A DNA stretch of 64,000 bases, taken from CAYTEO01 sp964436825. GTDB taxonomy: Bacteria > Krumholzibacteriota > Krumholzibacteriia > LZORAL124-64-63. The notes under the pieces are model-generated. The model was given only the letters and a program-made list of their open reading frames with translations, had not been told where the DNA came from and ran no database searches. Shown here piece after piece: positions 48,783 to 58,174 of the stretch. The DNA lies in the NCBI GenBank assembly GCA_964436825.1, contig CAYTEO010000001.1:62001-126000 (forward strand). The letters are read 5' to 3'. Numbering within the stretch: the stretch's first letter is position 1; every line of letters starts with the position of its first letter. The translations under genes were made by a program, and so were the position numbers.

Positions 48783-50027
48783 CTACCACCATCGCTCCAG
48801 CCCGGCGACGGAAACCGACAGACGCCAGTAGTGGTCGCTGATCCCCACGTCGTCACCGCCGCGCCAGCCGTAGCTGACCGCCACGTCCAGGTGCCCCCGT
48901 CGCTGGTGAAGCGGCACGCCGGTGCCGACGGAGATCCGCGTCTCGTGGACGACGGCACCGTGGACCCGGTAGGGCCACTGCTGCCGCATGATCCCGCAGC
49001 GCAGGGGCAGGTTCGACATGCCACCGCGACGACGGAAACGCTCCGTGCGCTCGATCCCCAGCGACAGGCGCCACGCCTCGGTCATCGACACCGCCCAGTC
49101 CTCGCGTCCGGCGAATTCCCCGAAGTCCTGGTAATCCCCATCGACCCCCACCCGCCAGCGGTCGTTCCACCGCCAGGAGAGGCCCAGTTCGTAGAGGGCG
49201 GGCAGATGGACCCCGTAGGTCGTTCCCGCCTGGCCCGGCAGTCCCGTCATGTCCCGCTTGCGGTCGATGTCCCAGTCGTGGGCGGGGGTGTAGTTCCCGC
49301 CGAGGGCGAACCGGTCGCCCGGCGACCAGAGCAGCGACCATGTCGTCGAGGTCCCGTCGAGGTCGTCCTCCAGGTACTCGAGGGTGGCGCGCAACAGGGG
49401 GTTGCCGGCGGCGTCGAGCGGCTCGACGTAGATGTCGCTGGCACGTTCACGGAAGACCCCGTCCTCCAGGTTGACGCTGGCGGCCACCGACAGGGCATCG
49501 ACCACCCGCCAGGAGAGCCCCAGCGGGACACGGAACTGGGTCCCCTCGCGGGTGAACCGGTGCAGGACCGTGTAGGCGGCGACCGTGTCCTCCGGTGCCA
49601 GCGGATCCAGCAGGACACCGCTCTCCTCGTCCGCCCGGTCGTACTGGGTGCCCCGCATGGCCTGGAACCCGGCGCTGAGGACGATCCGGCCGGCGGCGAA
49701 GGGGAAGGCCGCCCGCAGGGTCGGCGTGCGGACGGTGTTCGTCGTCCGCTCCTGGTCCCCTTCCTCGCTGTGCAGGCGTTCCCCGTAGCCGGCCATCAGC
49801 AGGACGACGTTGCGCAGGCCGGTCAGCGAGGCCAGGTTGTGGAACGATGGCGCCAGGGTGTCGCGGACGGTCAGGCCCCAGCCGCCACGTCCCTCGGTCG
49901 CGGCGTCGGGCAGCCGCACGTCCGCCCCGATGTTCTCCAGCGCCAGGGGGGTCTGGGCGCCCGCGGTCCCGCCCAGCACCAGGGCGATCGCGGCCGTCGC
50001 CGTCAGCGTCCGCAGCAGCCGCCTCAT
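48783..50027 (-). CDS. Outer-membrane beta-barrel protein, 414 residues
   Basis: Signal peptide to GTAGAQT, then many alternating strands with aromatic ends (YELGLSWRWNDRWRVGVDGDYQDF; LDVAVSYGWRGGDDVG) and a C-terminal GLERWW aromatic finish. The layout suggests a FadL/PorV-like barrel, but no specific family was recognised. The ATG overlaps the upstream lipoprotein stop by 4 bases, so both are made together. TonB/ExbB/ExbD upstream hint at energised transport or secretion. Confidence 0.7.
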   Translation of the reverse strand: MRRLLRTLTATAAIALVLGGTAGAQTPLALENIGADVRLPDAATEGRGGWGLTVRDTLAPSFHNLASLTGLRNVVLLMAGYGERLHSEEGDQERTTNTVRTPTLRAAFPFAAGRIVLSAGFQAMRGTQYDRADEESGVLLDPLAPEDTVAAYTVLHRFTREGTQFRVPLGLSWRVVDALSVAASVNLEDGVFRERASDIYVEPLDAAGNPLLRATLEYLEDDLDGTSTTWSLLWSPGDRFALGGNYTPAHDWDIDRKRDMTGLPGQAGTTYGVHLPALYELGLSWRWNDRWRVGVDGDYQDFGEFAGREDWAVSMTEAWRLSLGIERTERFRRRGGMSNLPLRCGIMRQQWPYRVHGAVVHETRISVGTGVPLHQRRGHLDVAVSYGWRGGDDVGISDHYWRLSVSVAGLERWW

Positions 50028-51370
50028 TGCCCACCTCCGCTGAAGACGGTGTAGGTGATCCGCAACCGCGGCGCCAGATCGCCGTCGGCGGTCCCGTGGA
50101 ACCCGAACCGCGTCAGGTAGAAGTCGGGATCCAGGATCGAGTAGTCGTAGGCCGGGAAGACGTCCTCGGCGCCGGTCAGCAGCCAGACGACCGGTTCCTC
50201 GAACACCCCGTTGGCGAAGCGCTGGACCGACTCGGTCACGTCGAACCCGAGCCACGGGGCCTCGTCGCCCGGCACCGAGCGCGGATCGGCGCTGACCACA
50301 CCGTCGACGGCAGAAGCCTGGTCGAGCACATCCAGGGTGATGGTGTCCGCAGCCACCGCGGCCACGGGGATCTCGCTCAGCACGAGCGTCGTCAGCGGTC
50401 CCCGGTTGGCCAGGGTGTCGGCGGCCAGGTAGAGCTCCGCCCGGTTGATGTAGCTGCCGGGCGGCAGGTCCGAGAGGTCGAAGGCGAAGTAGGGATAGTC
50501 CCGCAGGTGGGTACGGACGACCAGCCCCCCGGCGGCCGAGGCGGGCGCCGGTTCGAGTGGATGCATCGTCGAGACGTCGGCGACCGGGACGTAGATCAGG
50601 GGCGCCAGGTCCAGGCTCTCGTCGAGCGTGACGATGATGATCGGCCCCACCTGGGTGTCCTCGTGCTCCAGCTCGATCTCGTTGTACTCGGTCAGCTCGC
50701 TGGCGGCGTACCCCACCAGGCCGGGATCGGAGCCCATCCCCTCGCGGATGATCAGGCCGGGCATGCCGTCGGTGTACCAGTCGAGGAAGGCGGCCACGGG
50801 CAGGTCGATGAAGATGGACGAGCCGTTGTCCTGCTCGGCGGCCAGCAGAGCCCCGTACGCCGGCTCGGGCCCGGGGTAGAGGGAGGTGTCGAGGGTGTCG
50901 ACCAGTCCGTAGACCTCGAAGACCTTCGTCGGCGCCGGCTCCCCCTCGCCGAGCGTATCGATCGTCGAGGCGTAGGCCTGCAGGCGGAACAGGCGCAAGG
51001 TGACGCCGGTAACGGTCGTCGCATCGACCTGGACCGAGTCGGGAAACGTATCCGGCAGCGTGAAGTCGTAGCGAGCCAGGATGGCCGACTCCATCTGGCC
51101 GTCACGTCCGAAGTAGAGGACGTGGTTCTGGTCGTAGGGGCGCTCCGGATCGGCGACCGCCACGTGCCCGTAGGCGACGATGTCGCGGGTCACCAGCACC
51201 TGGGGATCGTTCAGTTCCAGCTCCCCCGGCAGTGTACTGCCCACGGTGCCGGGGTCGTCGCTCGTGCAGCCTGACCAGACGGCCAGTCCCAGCAGACCCG
51301 CGGCCAGCAGGGCCGCCAGGGGCCTGCGTACCTGTCCCGGCGATCGTGGCGATCTCTCGTGTCCTGGCAT
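50024..51370 (-). CDS. Large lipoprotein of unknown function (448 residues)
   Basis: A signal peptide with lipobox VWSGC (about Cys35) and then a beta-rich, acidic exported domain. ARYDFTLPDTFPDSVQVDATTVTGVTLRLFRL near residue 100 and FAFDLSDLPPGSYINRAELYLAAD near 310 are two copies of the same strand pattern, resembling the DNRLRE/CBM-like repeats of surface proteins. The TGATG junction to exbD and 4-base overlap with the barrel gene imply tight co-expression. The function is not known. Confidence 0.65.
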   Translation of the reverse strand: MPGHERSPRSPGQVRRPLAALLAAGLLGLAVWSGCTSDDPGTVGSTLPGELELNDPQVLVTRDIVAYGHVAVADPERPYDQNHVLYFGRDGQMESAILARYDFTLPDTFPDSVQVDATTVTGVTLRLFRLQAYASTIDTLGEGEPAPTKVFEVYGLVDTLDTSLYPGPEPAYGALLAAEQDNGSSIFIDLPVAAFLDWYTDGMPGLIIREGMGSDPGLVGYAASELTEYNEIELEHEDTQVGPIIIVTLDESLDLAPLIYVPVADVSTMHPLEPAPASAAGGLVVRTHLRDYPYFAFDLSDLPPGSYINRAELYLAADTLANRGPLTTLVLSEIPVAAVAADTITLDVLDQASAVDGVVSADPRSVPGDEAPWLGFDVTESVQRFANGVFEEPVVWLLTGAEDVFPAYDYSILDPDFYLTRFGFHGTADGDLAPRLRITYTVFSGGGQ

Positions 51371-51780
51371 CACTGCTCCCGCCTGACGGAGATGTTGACC
51401 TGGTTGAAGCCCGCCTGCTCCAGCAGCGCGAAGATCCGCGCCGCCGGCTCGAACTCGACACGGGCGTCGATCCTCAGGATGACCCGCTGCTCGGCCCCCG
51501 CGGCCAGGCGCTGGCGCAGCAGCCGGCTCAGCTCCTGTTCGTCCACCTGGCGCTGGTCCAGGTAGAGCTCGCCGCCCTCGGTCAGATAGACGGTCGGCGC
51601 CTGTTGCTGGCTGACGGTGGTACTGCTCCCCACGCGGGGCAGTTCCAGCTTGATGGCCGGATGCCGCTTGAAGGTGGAGGAGACCAGGAAGAAGATCAGC
51701 AGCAGGAACATCACGTCGATCAACGACGTGACGTTGATCCAGAGCCGACTGCCCCGGTGCGGAGGCGAGAACTGCATCAC
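51370..51780 (-). CDS. exbD: ExbD/TolR-family protein
   Basis: A 136-residue protein: short cytosolic start, one membrane helix (about 16-36) with the functional Asp in INVTSLIDVMFLLLIFF, and a periplasmic ExbD/TolR domain ending QAGFNQVNISVRRE. With ExbB it forms the proton channel that powers TonB. Coupled to exbB by ATGA and to the lipoprotein by TGATG. Confidence 0.93.
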   Translation of the reverse strand: MMQFSPPHRGSRLWINVTSLIDVMFLLLIFFLVSSTFKRHPAIKLELPRVGSSTTVSQQQAPTVYLTEGGELYLDQRQVDEQELSRLLRQRLAAGAEQRVILRIDARVEFEPAARIFALLEQAGFNQVNISVRREQ

Positions 51781-52418
51781 GCCACCTCCCCGCTCCGCTC
51801 GCCCTGCCGGCGCCGGCTGCGGGTCCGCAGGGTGTCCAGCAGCTGGGAGGCATACCGCTCCAGTTCGAAGATGATCGCCTCGGCCCGCCCCTGCAACCAG
51901 TGGAAGGCCACCAGCGAGGGGATGCCGATGATCAGGCCGGCCGCCGTGGTGACCATGGCCTCGGCGATCCCCCCCGAGAGATGCTCGGGGTCCCCCAGCC
52001 CCACGCTGGAGACGACGCCGAAGACACGGATCATGCCGGTGACGGTCCCCAGCAGGCCGAGCAGCGGGGCGACGGCCGCGATGACCTCCAGCACACCCAA
52101 CCGCCGCATGATCCGGACCGCCTCCTGCCGACCGCTCTCCTGCAGGACGTCCCTGATGATCGGCCAGTCATCGTCGGCGTGATCCAGGCCCGCGGCGATG
52201 ATCGTGGCGAACGGTCCCGGATTCCGCTCCAGGATGGCCCGGGTGACGGCCAGGTCGGTGGCGGCAGGCAGGGTCTCGACGGCCTCCACGACCTCGGGCA
52301 CGATGTAGCGGCGACGGCGCAGGGCATACGTCCGTTCCAGGAAGACGGCCAATCCGATCAGGGAACAGAGTCCCAGGGGGAGCATCATGATGTTGCCGGC
52401 GCGGATCAGTTCCCACAT
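51777..52418 (-). CDS. exbB: ExbB/TolQ/MotA-family proton channel protein
   Basis: A 213-residue protein with an N-terminal helix (GNIMMLPLGLCSLIGLAVFLER), the MotA/TolQ/ExbB core with GVLEVIAAVAPLLGLLGTVTGMIRVF, and a third helix (AMVTTAAGLIIGIPSLVAFHWL). It follows the tonB-like gene by 35 bases. Confidence 0.93.
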   Translation of the reverse strand: MWELIRAGNIMMLPLGLCSLIGLAVFLERTYALRRRRYIVPEVVEAVETLPAATDLAVTRAILERNPGPFATIIAAGLDHADDDWPIIRDVLQESGRQEAVRIMRRLGVLEVIAAVAPLLGLLGTVTGMIRVFGVVSSVGLGDPEHLSGGIAEAMVTTAAGLIIGIPSLVAFHWLQGRAEAIIFELERYASQLLDTLRTRSRRRQGERSGEVA

Positions 52419-52453
52419 GTGGTTTCCTACCTCCTCCCGCCGTGGCGGGTCTG

Positions 52454-53569
52454 TCAGCGCTCCCGACCGGGACGCCGTCCGTGCCGCTGCCCGCCGGTCC
52501 CCGGGGCACGACGGTCCGGTGCGGGCGTCCGCGGAGGATAATGCAGCGTGATGACCAGGACAAGGTTGCTGTCCGGGAAGTCGGGCGGCAGGGGAGCGAA
52601 GGGGGCCGTCGCCCGCATGGCCGCCACGCTGTGCTGGTGCAGGGACTCGTGACCCTTCTTCTCCAGGACCTCCAGGTCACTGAGGGAGCCATCGATCTCG
52701 ACCGTCAGGCGCAGGGTCGTCGTGCCGCTGATGACCCCCATCAGGTAGGCGTAGGGCGGGATCCAGTGGGGCAGGAAGTCCTGCTTGAAACGCTCCAGCC
52801 AGGGAGCGTAGTCCCACTCGCTCGTGCTGAGGGTGTACTCGCCGAAGCGGATGGCGTTGCCCCCCGCCGGTCCGGCCGCCGACTGGTCGTAGTCGAAGCC
52901 CCAGTCCCCGGTCCGCCCCTGCCGGTCGTCCCTGAGGATCGAGGGGCTGCCGCCCGCCAGCAGTCGGGCCAGGTCGGGGGCCGGCGGGGTGTCGTCCTGC
53001 CCAGCCGACTCCTCCCCCTCGTTCCCGGTCTCCCGGACAGGCGTCCCGTCCTCGCCCTCCGTCAACCGGCCCTCCATCTCCTCGGCGGGTGTTCCCGTCG
53101 CGGGACTCGTACCGCTCCCGGCCGTCTCCGGCTGCTGTCGCTTCTGGCGGTCGGCCGGGGGGACCGGCAGGACACGGATCGCGTCGGGAGCGCCTCCCTC
53201 GTCCCTGCTGATGGCCACCTGGGGGACCTCGGCCTCCCGGGGTGCCGCCGGCTGGGAACCCGGTTCACCGCCAGGCACCTCGTCCGCCGCCAGGGCGTCG
53301 TGCAGGGCCAGGAAATCGGGTTCGGCCGGCGGTGCCTCGGCGGCCTGGCGTTCCGGGATACTGGTGTAGGCGGTCGGCTCACGCCGCTGCTGGTCCTGCG
53401 CGTCCTCGGGAGGCGAGAGGGTGATCGTCACCTGCGGCGGCGGTTCCGGGTTGCGCTCGGCGACGACGACGGCCGACAACGGGGTCCAGCGCCAGGTCAC
53501 CGCCACCAGCAGCAGGTGCAGCAGCAGGGACACCAGCAGGGCCCATTGGATGGCACGCCGATCGTTCAC
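52454..53569 (-). CDS. tonB: TonB-like energy transducer
   Basis: A 371-residue protein: membrane helix at about 8-26 (QWALLVSLLLHLLLVAVTW), a Pro/Glu/Gln-rich spacer of about 190 residues, and a C-terminal TonB_C-like domain (GVISGTTTLRLTVEIDGSLSDLEVLEKKG, AAMRATAPFAPLPPDFP). The GTG start follows AAGGAG. It heads the tonB-exbB-exbD-lipoprotein-barrel-TPR string and diverges from murB. Confidence 0.85.
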   Translation of the reverse strand: MNDRRAIQWALLVSLLLHLLLVAVTWRWTPLSAVVVAERNPEPPPQVTITLSPPEDAQDQQRREPTAYTSIPERQAAEAPPAEPDFLALHDALAADEVPGGEPGSQPAAPREAEVPQVAISRDEGGAPDAIRVLPVPPADRQKRQQPETAGSGTSPATGTPAEEMEGRLTEGEDGTPVRETGNEGEESAGQDDTPPAPDLARLLAGGSPSILRDDRQGRTGDWGFDYDQSAAGPAGGNAIRFGEYTLSTSEWDYAPWLERFKQDFLPHWIPPYAYLMGVISGTTTLRLTVEIDGSLSDLEVLEKKGHESLHQHSVAAMRATAPFAPLPPDFPDSNLVLVITLHYPPRTPAPDRRAPGTGGQRHGRRPGRER

Positions 53570-53645
53570 GGTTCTCCTTGACGGTCTCGGACAGGAGCCG
53601 GATGTTGACCGGGAGGCCGCCGATCACCAGCTCGAGGATGACACA

Positions 53646-54656
53646 ATGGGACCGGACGACTCCTTTGACAACCCGCGAACCTCCTCCCCGGCCCCGGTCC
53701 GGCCGGAGATCCGTTCCCGGCTGCTCGCCCTGGCGGAGCGCCACCCCGGTCTCGTCCTGCCGGAGGCTCCCCTGGCGCCGTGGACGACCCTGCGGATCGG
53801 CGGGCCGGCCCTGGCCCTCTGCCGCTGCAGAAACCCGCAGCAGCTGACCGAGTTCCTGGAATTCGCCGACCGCTCGGGGCTGCCCACCTTTTTCCTCGGT
53901 GGCGGCAGCAACCTTCTGGTCGACGATCGCGGATTCGCCGGCCTGGTCCTGCGCCTGGAGCTGTCCGGGTACCGGGTCGAGGACGATCTGGTGACCGCCG
54001 GCGCCGGCCTCCCCCTGGACGAGCTGGTGCGTCGCACCCTGGCGGACGGCCTGGTGGGCCTGGAGTTCGCCTCCGGGGTGCCGGGAACCGTGGGCGGCGC
54101 GGTGACAGGCAACGCCGGCTGCTACGGGCACGCCATCGGCGAGCGGGTGGTGGATGTCGAGCTGCTGCACCGCGACGGAAGCCGCCGCAAGCTGACCGCC
54201 GCGGAGCTGGAGTTCGGCTACCGCCGGTCCCGCCTGCAGCGTCTCGACGCGATCGTCCTGTCGGTGACGCTGCGACTGGAGCGCACCGGTGACACGCGAC
54301 CGGCGCTGCGGGAACGGGAACGGCACCTGGCCGACCGTGGCCGCAAGCACCCGGTCCGGTTGCCCTGCGCCGGGAGCTGGTTCCGCAACCTGCCCCCCGC
54401 CACTCCGGGAGGACGCCGTCGGCCCGCGGGAGCCCTGCTGGAGGCGGTCGGCGCCAAGCGCCTGCGCCGGGGAGACGCCGGTGTCTACCACAAGCACGCC
54501 AACATCATCGTCAACCACGGCAGGGCCCGGGCCGTCGACGTGCTGCGCCTGGCCGCCGCCATGCGCGCCGCCGTGTATGCCCGCTTCGGTGTCGAATTGC
54601 AGGAAGAGGTGCGGTTCCTGCCGTGGCACGGCGGTCATCTGACCTTTTCCGGTTGA
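53646..54656 (+). CDS. murB: UDP-N-acetylenolpyruvoylglucosamine reductase
   Basis: A 336-residue flavoenzyme reducing UDP-GlcNAc-enolpyruvate to UDP-MurNAc. TTLRIGGPA opens the FAD domain, FLGGGSNLLVDDRGF binds FAD, SGVPGTVGGAVTGNAGCYG is the second FAD loop, GSWFRN holds the catalytic Ser and the end carries EEVRFLP with the active-site Glu. A GAGGATG site precedes the ATG. It stands alone here, diverging from tonB. Confidence 0.94.
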   Translation: MGPDDSFDNPRTSSPAPVRPEIRSRLLALAERHPGLVLPEAPLAPWTTLRIGGPALALCRCRNPQQLTEFLEFADRSGLPTFFLGGGSNLLVDDRGFAGLVLRLELSGYRVEDDLVTAGAGLPLDELVRRTLADGLVGLEFASGVPGTVGGAVTGNAGCYGHAIGERVVDVELLHRDGSRRKLTAAELEFGYRRSRLQRLDAIVLSVTLRLERTGDTRPALRERERHLADRGRKHPVRLPCAGSWFRNLPPATPGGRRRPAGALLEAVGAKRLRRGDAGVYHKHANIIVNHGRARAVDVLRLAAAMRAAVYARFGVELQEEVRFLPWHGGHLTFSG

Positions 54657-54683
54657 CACCAACGCCCGGGATACTGACATTAT
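54653..54683 (+). promoter_or_regulatory. Possible promoter of the 54.7-kb outer-membrane protein
   Basis: A perfect TTGACA overlaps the murB stop. Downstream are GACATT at 17 bases and CATTAT at 19 bases; neither -10 is ideal. The spacer region is AT-richer than average. Confidence 0.4.
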
Positions 54684-54722
54684 CGGCAGCCCATTCGACC
54701 CCTGAGAGACAGGAGCCCTTCC

Positions 54723-55673
54723 ATGGACCGCAAGGCGCGTTTCGTCGCAGTTTGCCTGTTGTCGATCCTTCTGGCCGGCACGGCCACGATCGCCGCGGAG
54801 GAGCAGGCCGCTCCCGCCGACACGACGCTCAGCGGCGAGCGCACCTTCAACCTCCTGCACACCAGCCTCGCCGAGCAGCAGCGCAAGCGCGAGGAGGAGG
54901 AGGCCGGCAGGCCCCGCTACATGCCGATCATGGAACCCCGGGCCCTGGAGATGAGTGTCACCCTCGGCTTCTGGGACCTGAACAAGACCCTGCTGGCCGG
55001 GGACATGATCATCTACAAGTACACGGACGAGAACACCTACTTCGGCAACGTCAAGCTGGTGGGCGAATCGGCCTTCAATCCCGTCCTGAGGCTGAACTAC
55101 AACTTCAACCCCTGGTTCGCCCTGGAGGGGGTCCTCGGCTTCTCCGTCTCCGAGTACCTGGCCACGATCACCAACCCCCACTCGCTGACCAACAGCATCG
55201 AGGGTTCCGACACTGCCACCCTGGAGCCGGTGGACGAGATCGGCGAGTTCGACGCCGAGAACCGCTCCTGCACCACCGTCAGCGCCGGCCTCAACGCCGT
55301 CTTCTATCCCCTGGACTACGGCAACTTCGGGCGTGGCCGCTGGCACCCGTTCATCGAGACCGGCCTGGCGCGCACCTGGATCAACCTCAACTCCGACTAC
55401 ACGGACGGCAGCTCGGCCGACTGGGAGCTGACCGTGGGCGGCGGCATCCGGCTGATCACCGACGGGATGGCCAGCGTCCGTTTCGAGATCCTCTACCACC
55501 GCTACAAGGTGGATTTCCCCGTGGGCGACGCCTTTGCCGTCCGCAACGACGGCACCCTGGTGGTCCCGGTCAGCCGCTACGTCGAGGGAGAGGGAATCGT
55601 CCCCGTCGACGACTTCGACTCCCAGGACATCAACTCCATCAGCTGGGGACTGGGCTTCACCGCCAACTTCTAG
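54723..55673 (+). CDS. Outer-membrane beta-barrel protein, 316 residues
   Basis: Signal peptide to TIAAEE, then a charged N-terminal segment with EEEEAGRPRYMPIMEPRA, and a barrel of alternating strands (MSVTLGFWDL, LRLNYNFNPWFALEGVLGFSVSEYLA, WHPFIETGLARTWINL) ending GLGFTANF with terminal Phe. This is the OmpW/outer-membrane-beta-barrel pattern; the ligand is unknown. Its stop overlaps the convergent comM gene by 4 bases. Confidence 0.8.
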   Translation: MDRKARFVAVCLLSILLAGTATIAAEEQAAPADTTLSGERTFNLLHTSLAEQQRKREEEEAGRPRYMPIMEPRALEMSVTLGFWDLNKTLLAGDMIIYKYTDENTYFGNVKLVGESAFNPVLRLNYNFNPWFALEGVLGFSVSEYLATITNPHSLTNSIEGSDTATLEPVDEIGEFDAENRSCTTVSAGLNAVFYPLDYGNFGRGRWHPFIETGLARTWINLNSDYTDGSSADWELTVGGGIRLITDGMASVRFEILYHRYKVDFPVGDAFAVRNDGTLVVPVSRYVEGEGIVPVDDFDSQDINSISWGLGFTANF

Positions 55674-57232
55674 ATCCCCGACGGCGCGTTTCCCGGGACG
55701 GTCCCCCAGAGGGGGATCGTCTCGCGTCTGTAGCCCAGGGCCTCGACGAGATCCTCCGCCTCGACGTGTCCACGACCCGCCAGCGCGGCGATCGTCCTGG
55801 CGACCGCCACACACCGGGCCACCCCTCGCCACGACAGGGCCAGCCGCCGCCTTGCCTCCTCCAGCAGCTCCACTGCCGCCGGCGACAGGTCCCGTCGCCA
55901 GTGCCCGGGACCGTCCGTCGTGCCGTCACGCCCCCCTCTCTCCCGCAACAGCCTGGCAGCCTCCGCCACCAGGGTTCTCGCCTCACGCCAGGCACCTGCC
56001 GCCCTTTCCGCCCGGAGGTCCACCTCGCGGAGCGACCACTCCCGCGGTTCCTCCAGCTCGACGAACAGGTCGATCCGGTCCAGCAGGGGGCCGGAGAACC
56101 GCTGGCTGTACCGACGCCGGGCCGACTCGTCACAGGTGCAGGCCCGCCGACGGCTCCCCGCGTAACCGCAGCGGCAGGGGTTGGCCGCGGCGACCAGCTG
56201 GAAGCGGGCCGGCCAGCGTCGCGTTCCGGCGCCGCGTGAGATGGCGATCGTCCCCTCCTGCAACGGCTCGCGCAGCGCCTCCAGCACCCGGGGCGGGAAC
56301 TCGGCCAGCTCGTCCAGGAAGAGGATCCCCGCGTGGGCCAGGGTCACCTCCCCCGGGCGCAGGGAAGGTCCGCCACCCAGCAGCCCCGCCCGCGTGACGG
56401 TATGGTGCGGCGCCCGGAACGGGCGCCGTCGGGGCAGATCCCCGTCCGTGCGGGTACCGGCCGCGCCGTGGATCCTGGCCACCACGAGGGACTCCTCCCG
56501 GGTGAGATCCCCCTGCAGTTCCCCCAGCAGTTGCGCCAGCGTCGTCTTGCCGCAGCCGGGTGGCCCCACCAGGAGGGTGTGGTGCCTCCCCGCGGCGGCG
56601 ACGACGGCGACGCGCCGGGAACGGGGCGACAGCAGGGTCAGCCACCGCCTGCCTGCAGGCCGGTCTGTCGCGGGGGGCGGGTTCCGGTCCGGGGCGGGGG
56701 CCACGACCGGCAGGTCGACGGACCCCAGGTACCAGGCGACGGCATCGGCCAGCTTCTCCACGCCCCTGACCCGGGTCCCCGGGACCCAGGCGGCCAGGGC
56801 CGCCTGGGCACGCGGCACCAGGAAGTCCCGGCGTCCGGCGGCCGCCGCGGCCAGGACGACGGCGAGCAGCCCGCGCACCGGGCGGACGGTGCCGTCCAGG
56901 GAGAGCTCGCCCAGGAGGACGGCCCCTCCGTGCTCGCCCCGCGGTGCCGTGCCGGCCGCCGCGACACAGATCCCGACGGCGATGGCCAGTTCGGCGGCCG
57001 CCCCGTCCTTGCGGACATCTGCCGGCCGGAGGTTGACCGTCACCCTGCCGCTGGGCCAGGCCAGATCGCTGTTGCGGACCGCGGACAGGACCCTTTCGCG
57101 GCTCTCGCGCAGGGAAGCCGCCGGCAGGCCGACGATCTGCAGCGACGGCAGGCCGCGACGGACATCGACCTCCACGCTCACTCCCACCCCGTCGATCCCG
57201 GCGACCGTCCCCGACAGCACCCTGCAGATCAT
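55670..57232 (-). CDS. comM: ComM/YifB Mg-chelatase-like AAA+ ATPase
   Basis: A 520-residue protein: an N-terminal Lon-like domain (GLPSLQIVGLPAASLRESRERVLSAVRNS, KDGAAAELAIAVGI), AAA+ domain with GPPGCGKTTL, FRAPHHTVT and LFLDELAEFPPRVLEALREPL, and the C-terminal Mg_chelatase_C with zinc-like CRCGYAG...CTC. It promotes branch migration during natural transformation in studied species. The ATG at 57232 gives the family N-terminus. No dprA gene is adjacent. Confidence 0.94.
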   Translation of the reverse strand: MICRVLSGTVAGIDGVGVSVEVDVRRGLPSLQIVGLPAASLRESRERVLSAVRNSDLAWPSGRVTVNLRPADVRKDGAAAELAIAVGICVAAAGTAPRGEHGGAVLLGELSLDGTVRPVRGLLAVVLAAAAAGRRDFLVPRAQAALAAWVPGTRVRGVEKLADAVAWYLGSVDLPVVAPAPDRNPPPATDRPAGRRWLTLLSPRSRRVAVVAAAGRHHTLLVGPPGCGKTTLAQLLGELQGDLTREESLVVARIHGAAGTRTDGDLPRRRPFRAPHHTVTRAGLLGGGPSLRPGEVTLAHAGILFLDELAEFPPRVLEALREPLQEGTIAISRGAGTRRWPARFQLVAAANPCRCGYAGSRRRACTCDESARRRYSQRFSGPLLDRIDLFVELEEPREWSLREVDLRAERAAGAWREARTLVAEAARLLRERGGRDGTTDGPGHWRRDLSPAAVELLEEARRRLALSWRGVARCVAVARTIAALAGRGHVEAEDLVEALGYRRETIPLWGTVPGNAPSGI

Positions 57233-57395
57233 CACCACCTCCGCTGCGGGGATTGCCGCTTCCGTGCCAGAGCCCGGCACAGCCGAGGTATTGATCCTGG
57301 AGCGCGGAGACGAGGAGCAGCGGAGGCGGGACGCGCACCGTGGGCGACGGATCCCCTCCGGGCGTCAGCCGCCGGAGACACTGACCGCAGAAAGC

Positions 57396-57421
57396 GAGGG
57401 GCTCCCCGGCGGGAGCCCCTC
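57396..57421 (-). terminator. Terminator after the 235-residue secreted protein A
   Basis: An 11-pair perfect stem (GAGGGGCTCCC with GGGAGCCCCTC, loop CGGC) 25 bases past the stop. The minus-strand tail is GCTTTCTG, so the U-tract is weak. Confidence 0.55.
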
Positions 57422-57446
57422 GGTGGGATCGGTCATGGCCTTCGGA

Positions 57447-58154
57447 TCAGCGATAGAGATCCTTGACCTGCCCCCACGTGGCCGGCGTGTTGGCCGTCGG
57501 GTTGTAGGGGAAGGCGATCTTGACGCCGAACACGTGGTCGTAGCCCGGGGGAACGGTGATGAACGGGGGCCAGGGCTCGGAGATACCCGTCCCCGCGAAG
57601 GTCCAGTCCTGCAGCGGGTAGAGCATCGCCTCGAGCAGCGGCAGGTCGATGCCGCCGACCATGTCGCAGGTGCCGATACCGGCGCCCGAGAAGACGCCGA
57701 AACCGAGGGCGTCGTTCAGGAGCATCTCCCACCCGTCGTCCACCGTCGCCTCCAGCAGGAGGGTCCCGTCGGTGAACGTCGCCGGGTCGGAGAAATCGGC
57801 CGCCGTGCCGCCGACACGGGCATCCTCGTAGATGCCGATCGTCCCGCCGGCGAAGACCATCTGCTTCGTCAGGTTCACCCCGTCGAAGACGTAGTCGGTA
57901 CTGACCATCCCGGTGACGGCCACGGTGTACTCGTTGTTGCCGAAATCGACGGGCACCGGCGTGGGGGCGCTCGCCGGCGGGTTGGCGATCCCGTAGACGG
58001 TCAGCATGGCACCCGTCATGTCGGGCCCCGGCGTGTACGCCGCGAAGCCCTCGAAGGTGAACTCGACCTGTGCCAGAGCCGGAACGGTGAGGATCAGCAT
58101 CAGCATCACCAGCGCCGCTCGCGCGCTGTTGTGGTTCATGACCAGTCGCTTCAT
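57447..58154 (-). CDS. Secreted protein A with WGxVKxLYR C-terminus
   Basis: A 235-residue exported protein: signal peptide to ALAQ, then a beta-rich, acidic, Tyr/Gly-rich domain and a C-terminus PATWGQVKDLYR. It is a paralogue of the next gene: same length, same signal peptide end, same GYD...KI...PT...WG-x-VK-x-LYR finish, but otherwise diverged. GGAGG precedes the ATG at 58154. No family is recognised; the shared C-terminal motif looks like a sorting or processing signal. Confidence 0.7.
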   Translation of the reverse strand: MKRLVMNHNSARAALVMLMLILTVPALAQVEFTFEGFAAYTPGPDMTGAMLTVYGIANPPASAPTPVPVDFGNNEYTVAVTGMVSTDYVFDGVNLTKQMVFAGGTIGIYEDARVGGTAADFSDPATFTDGTLLLEATVDDGWEMLLNDALGFGVFSGAGIGTCDMVGGIDLPLLEAMLYPLQDWTFAGTGISEPWPPFITVPPGYDHVFGVKIAFPYNPTANTPATWGQVKDLYR

Positions 58155-58174
58155 CTTGCCTCCTTCCCCTCCGC

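Noticed and set aside
53379..55832. An 817-codon minus-strand open frame
   Set aside because: It overlaps murB and the 316-residue barrel on the opposite strand and shows no domain or motif.
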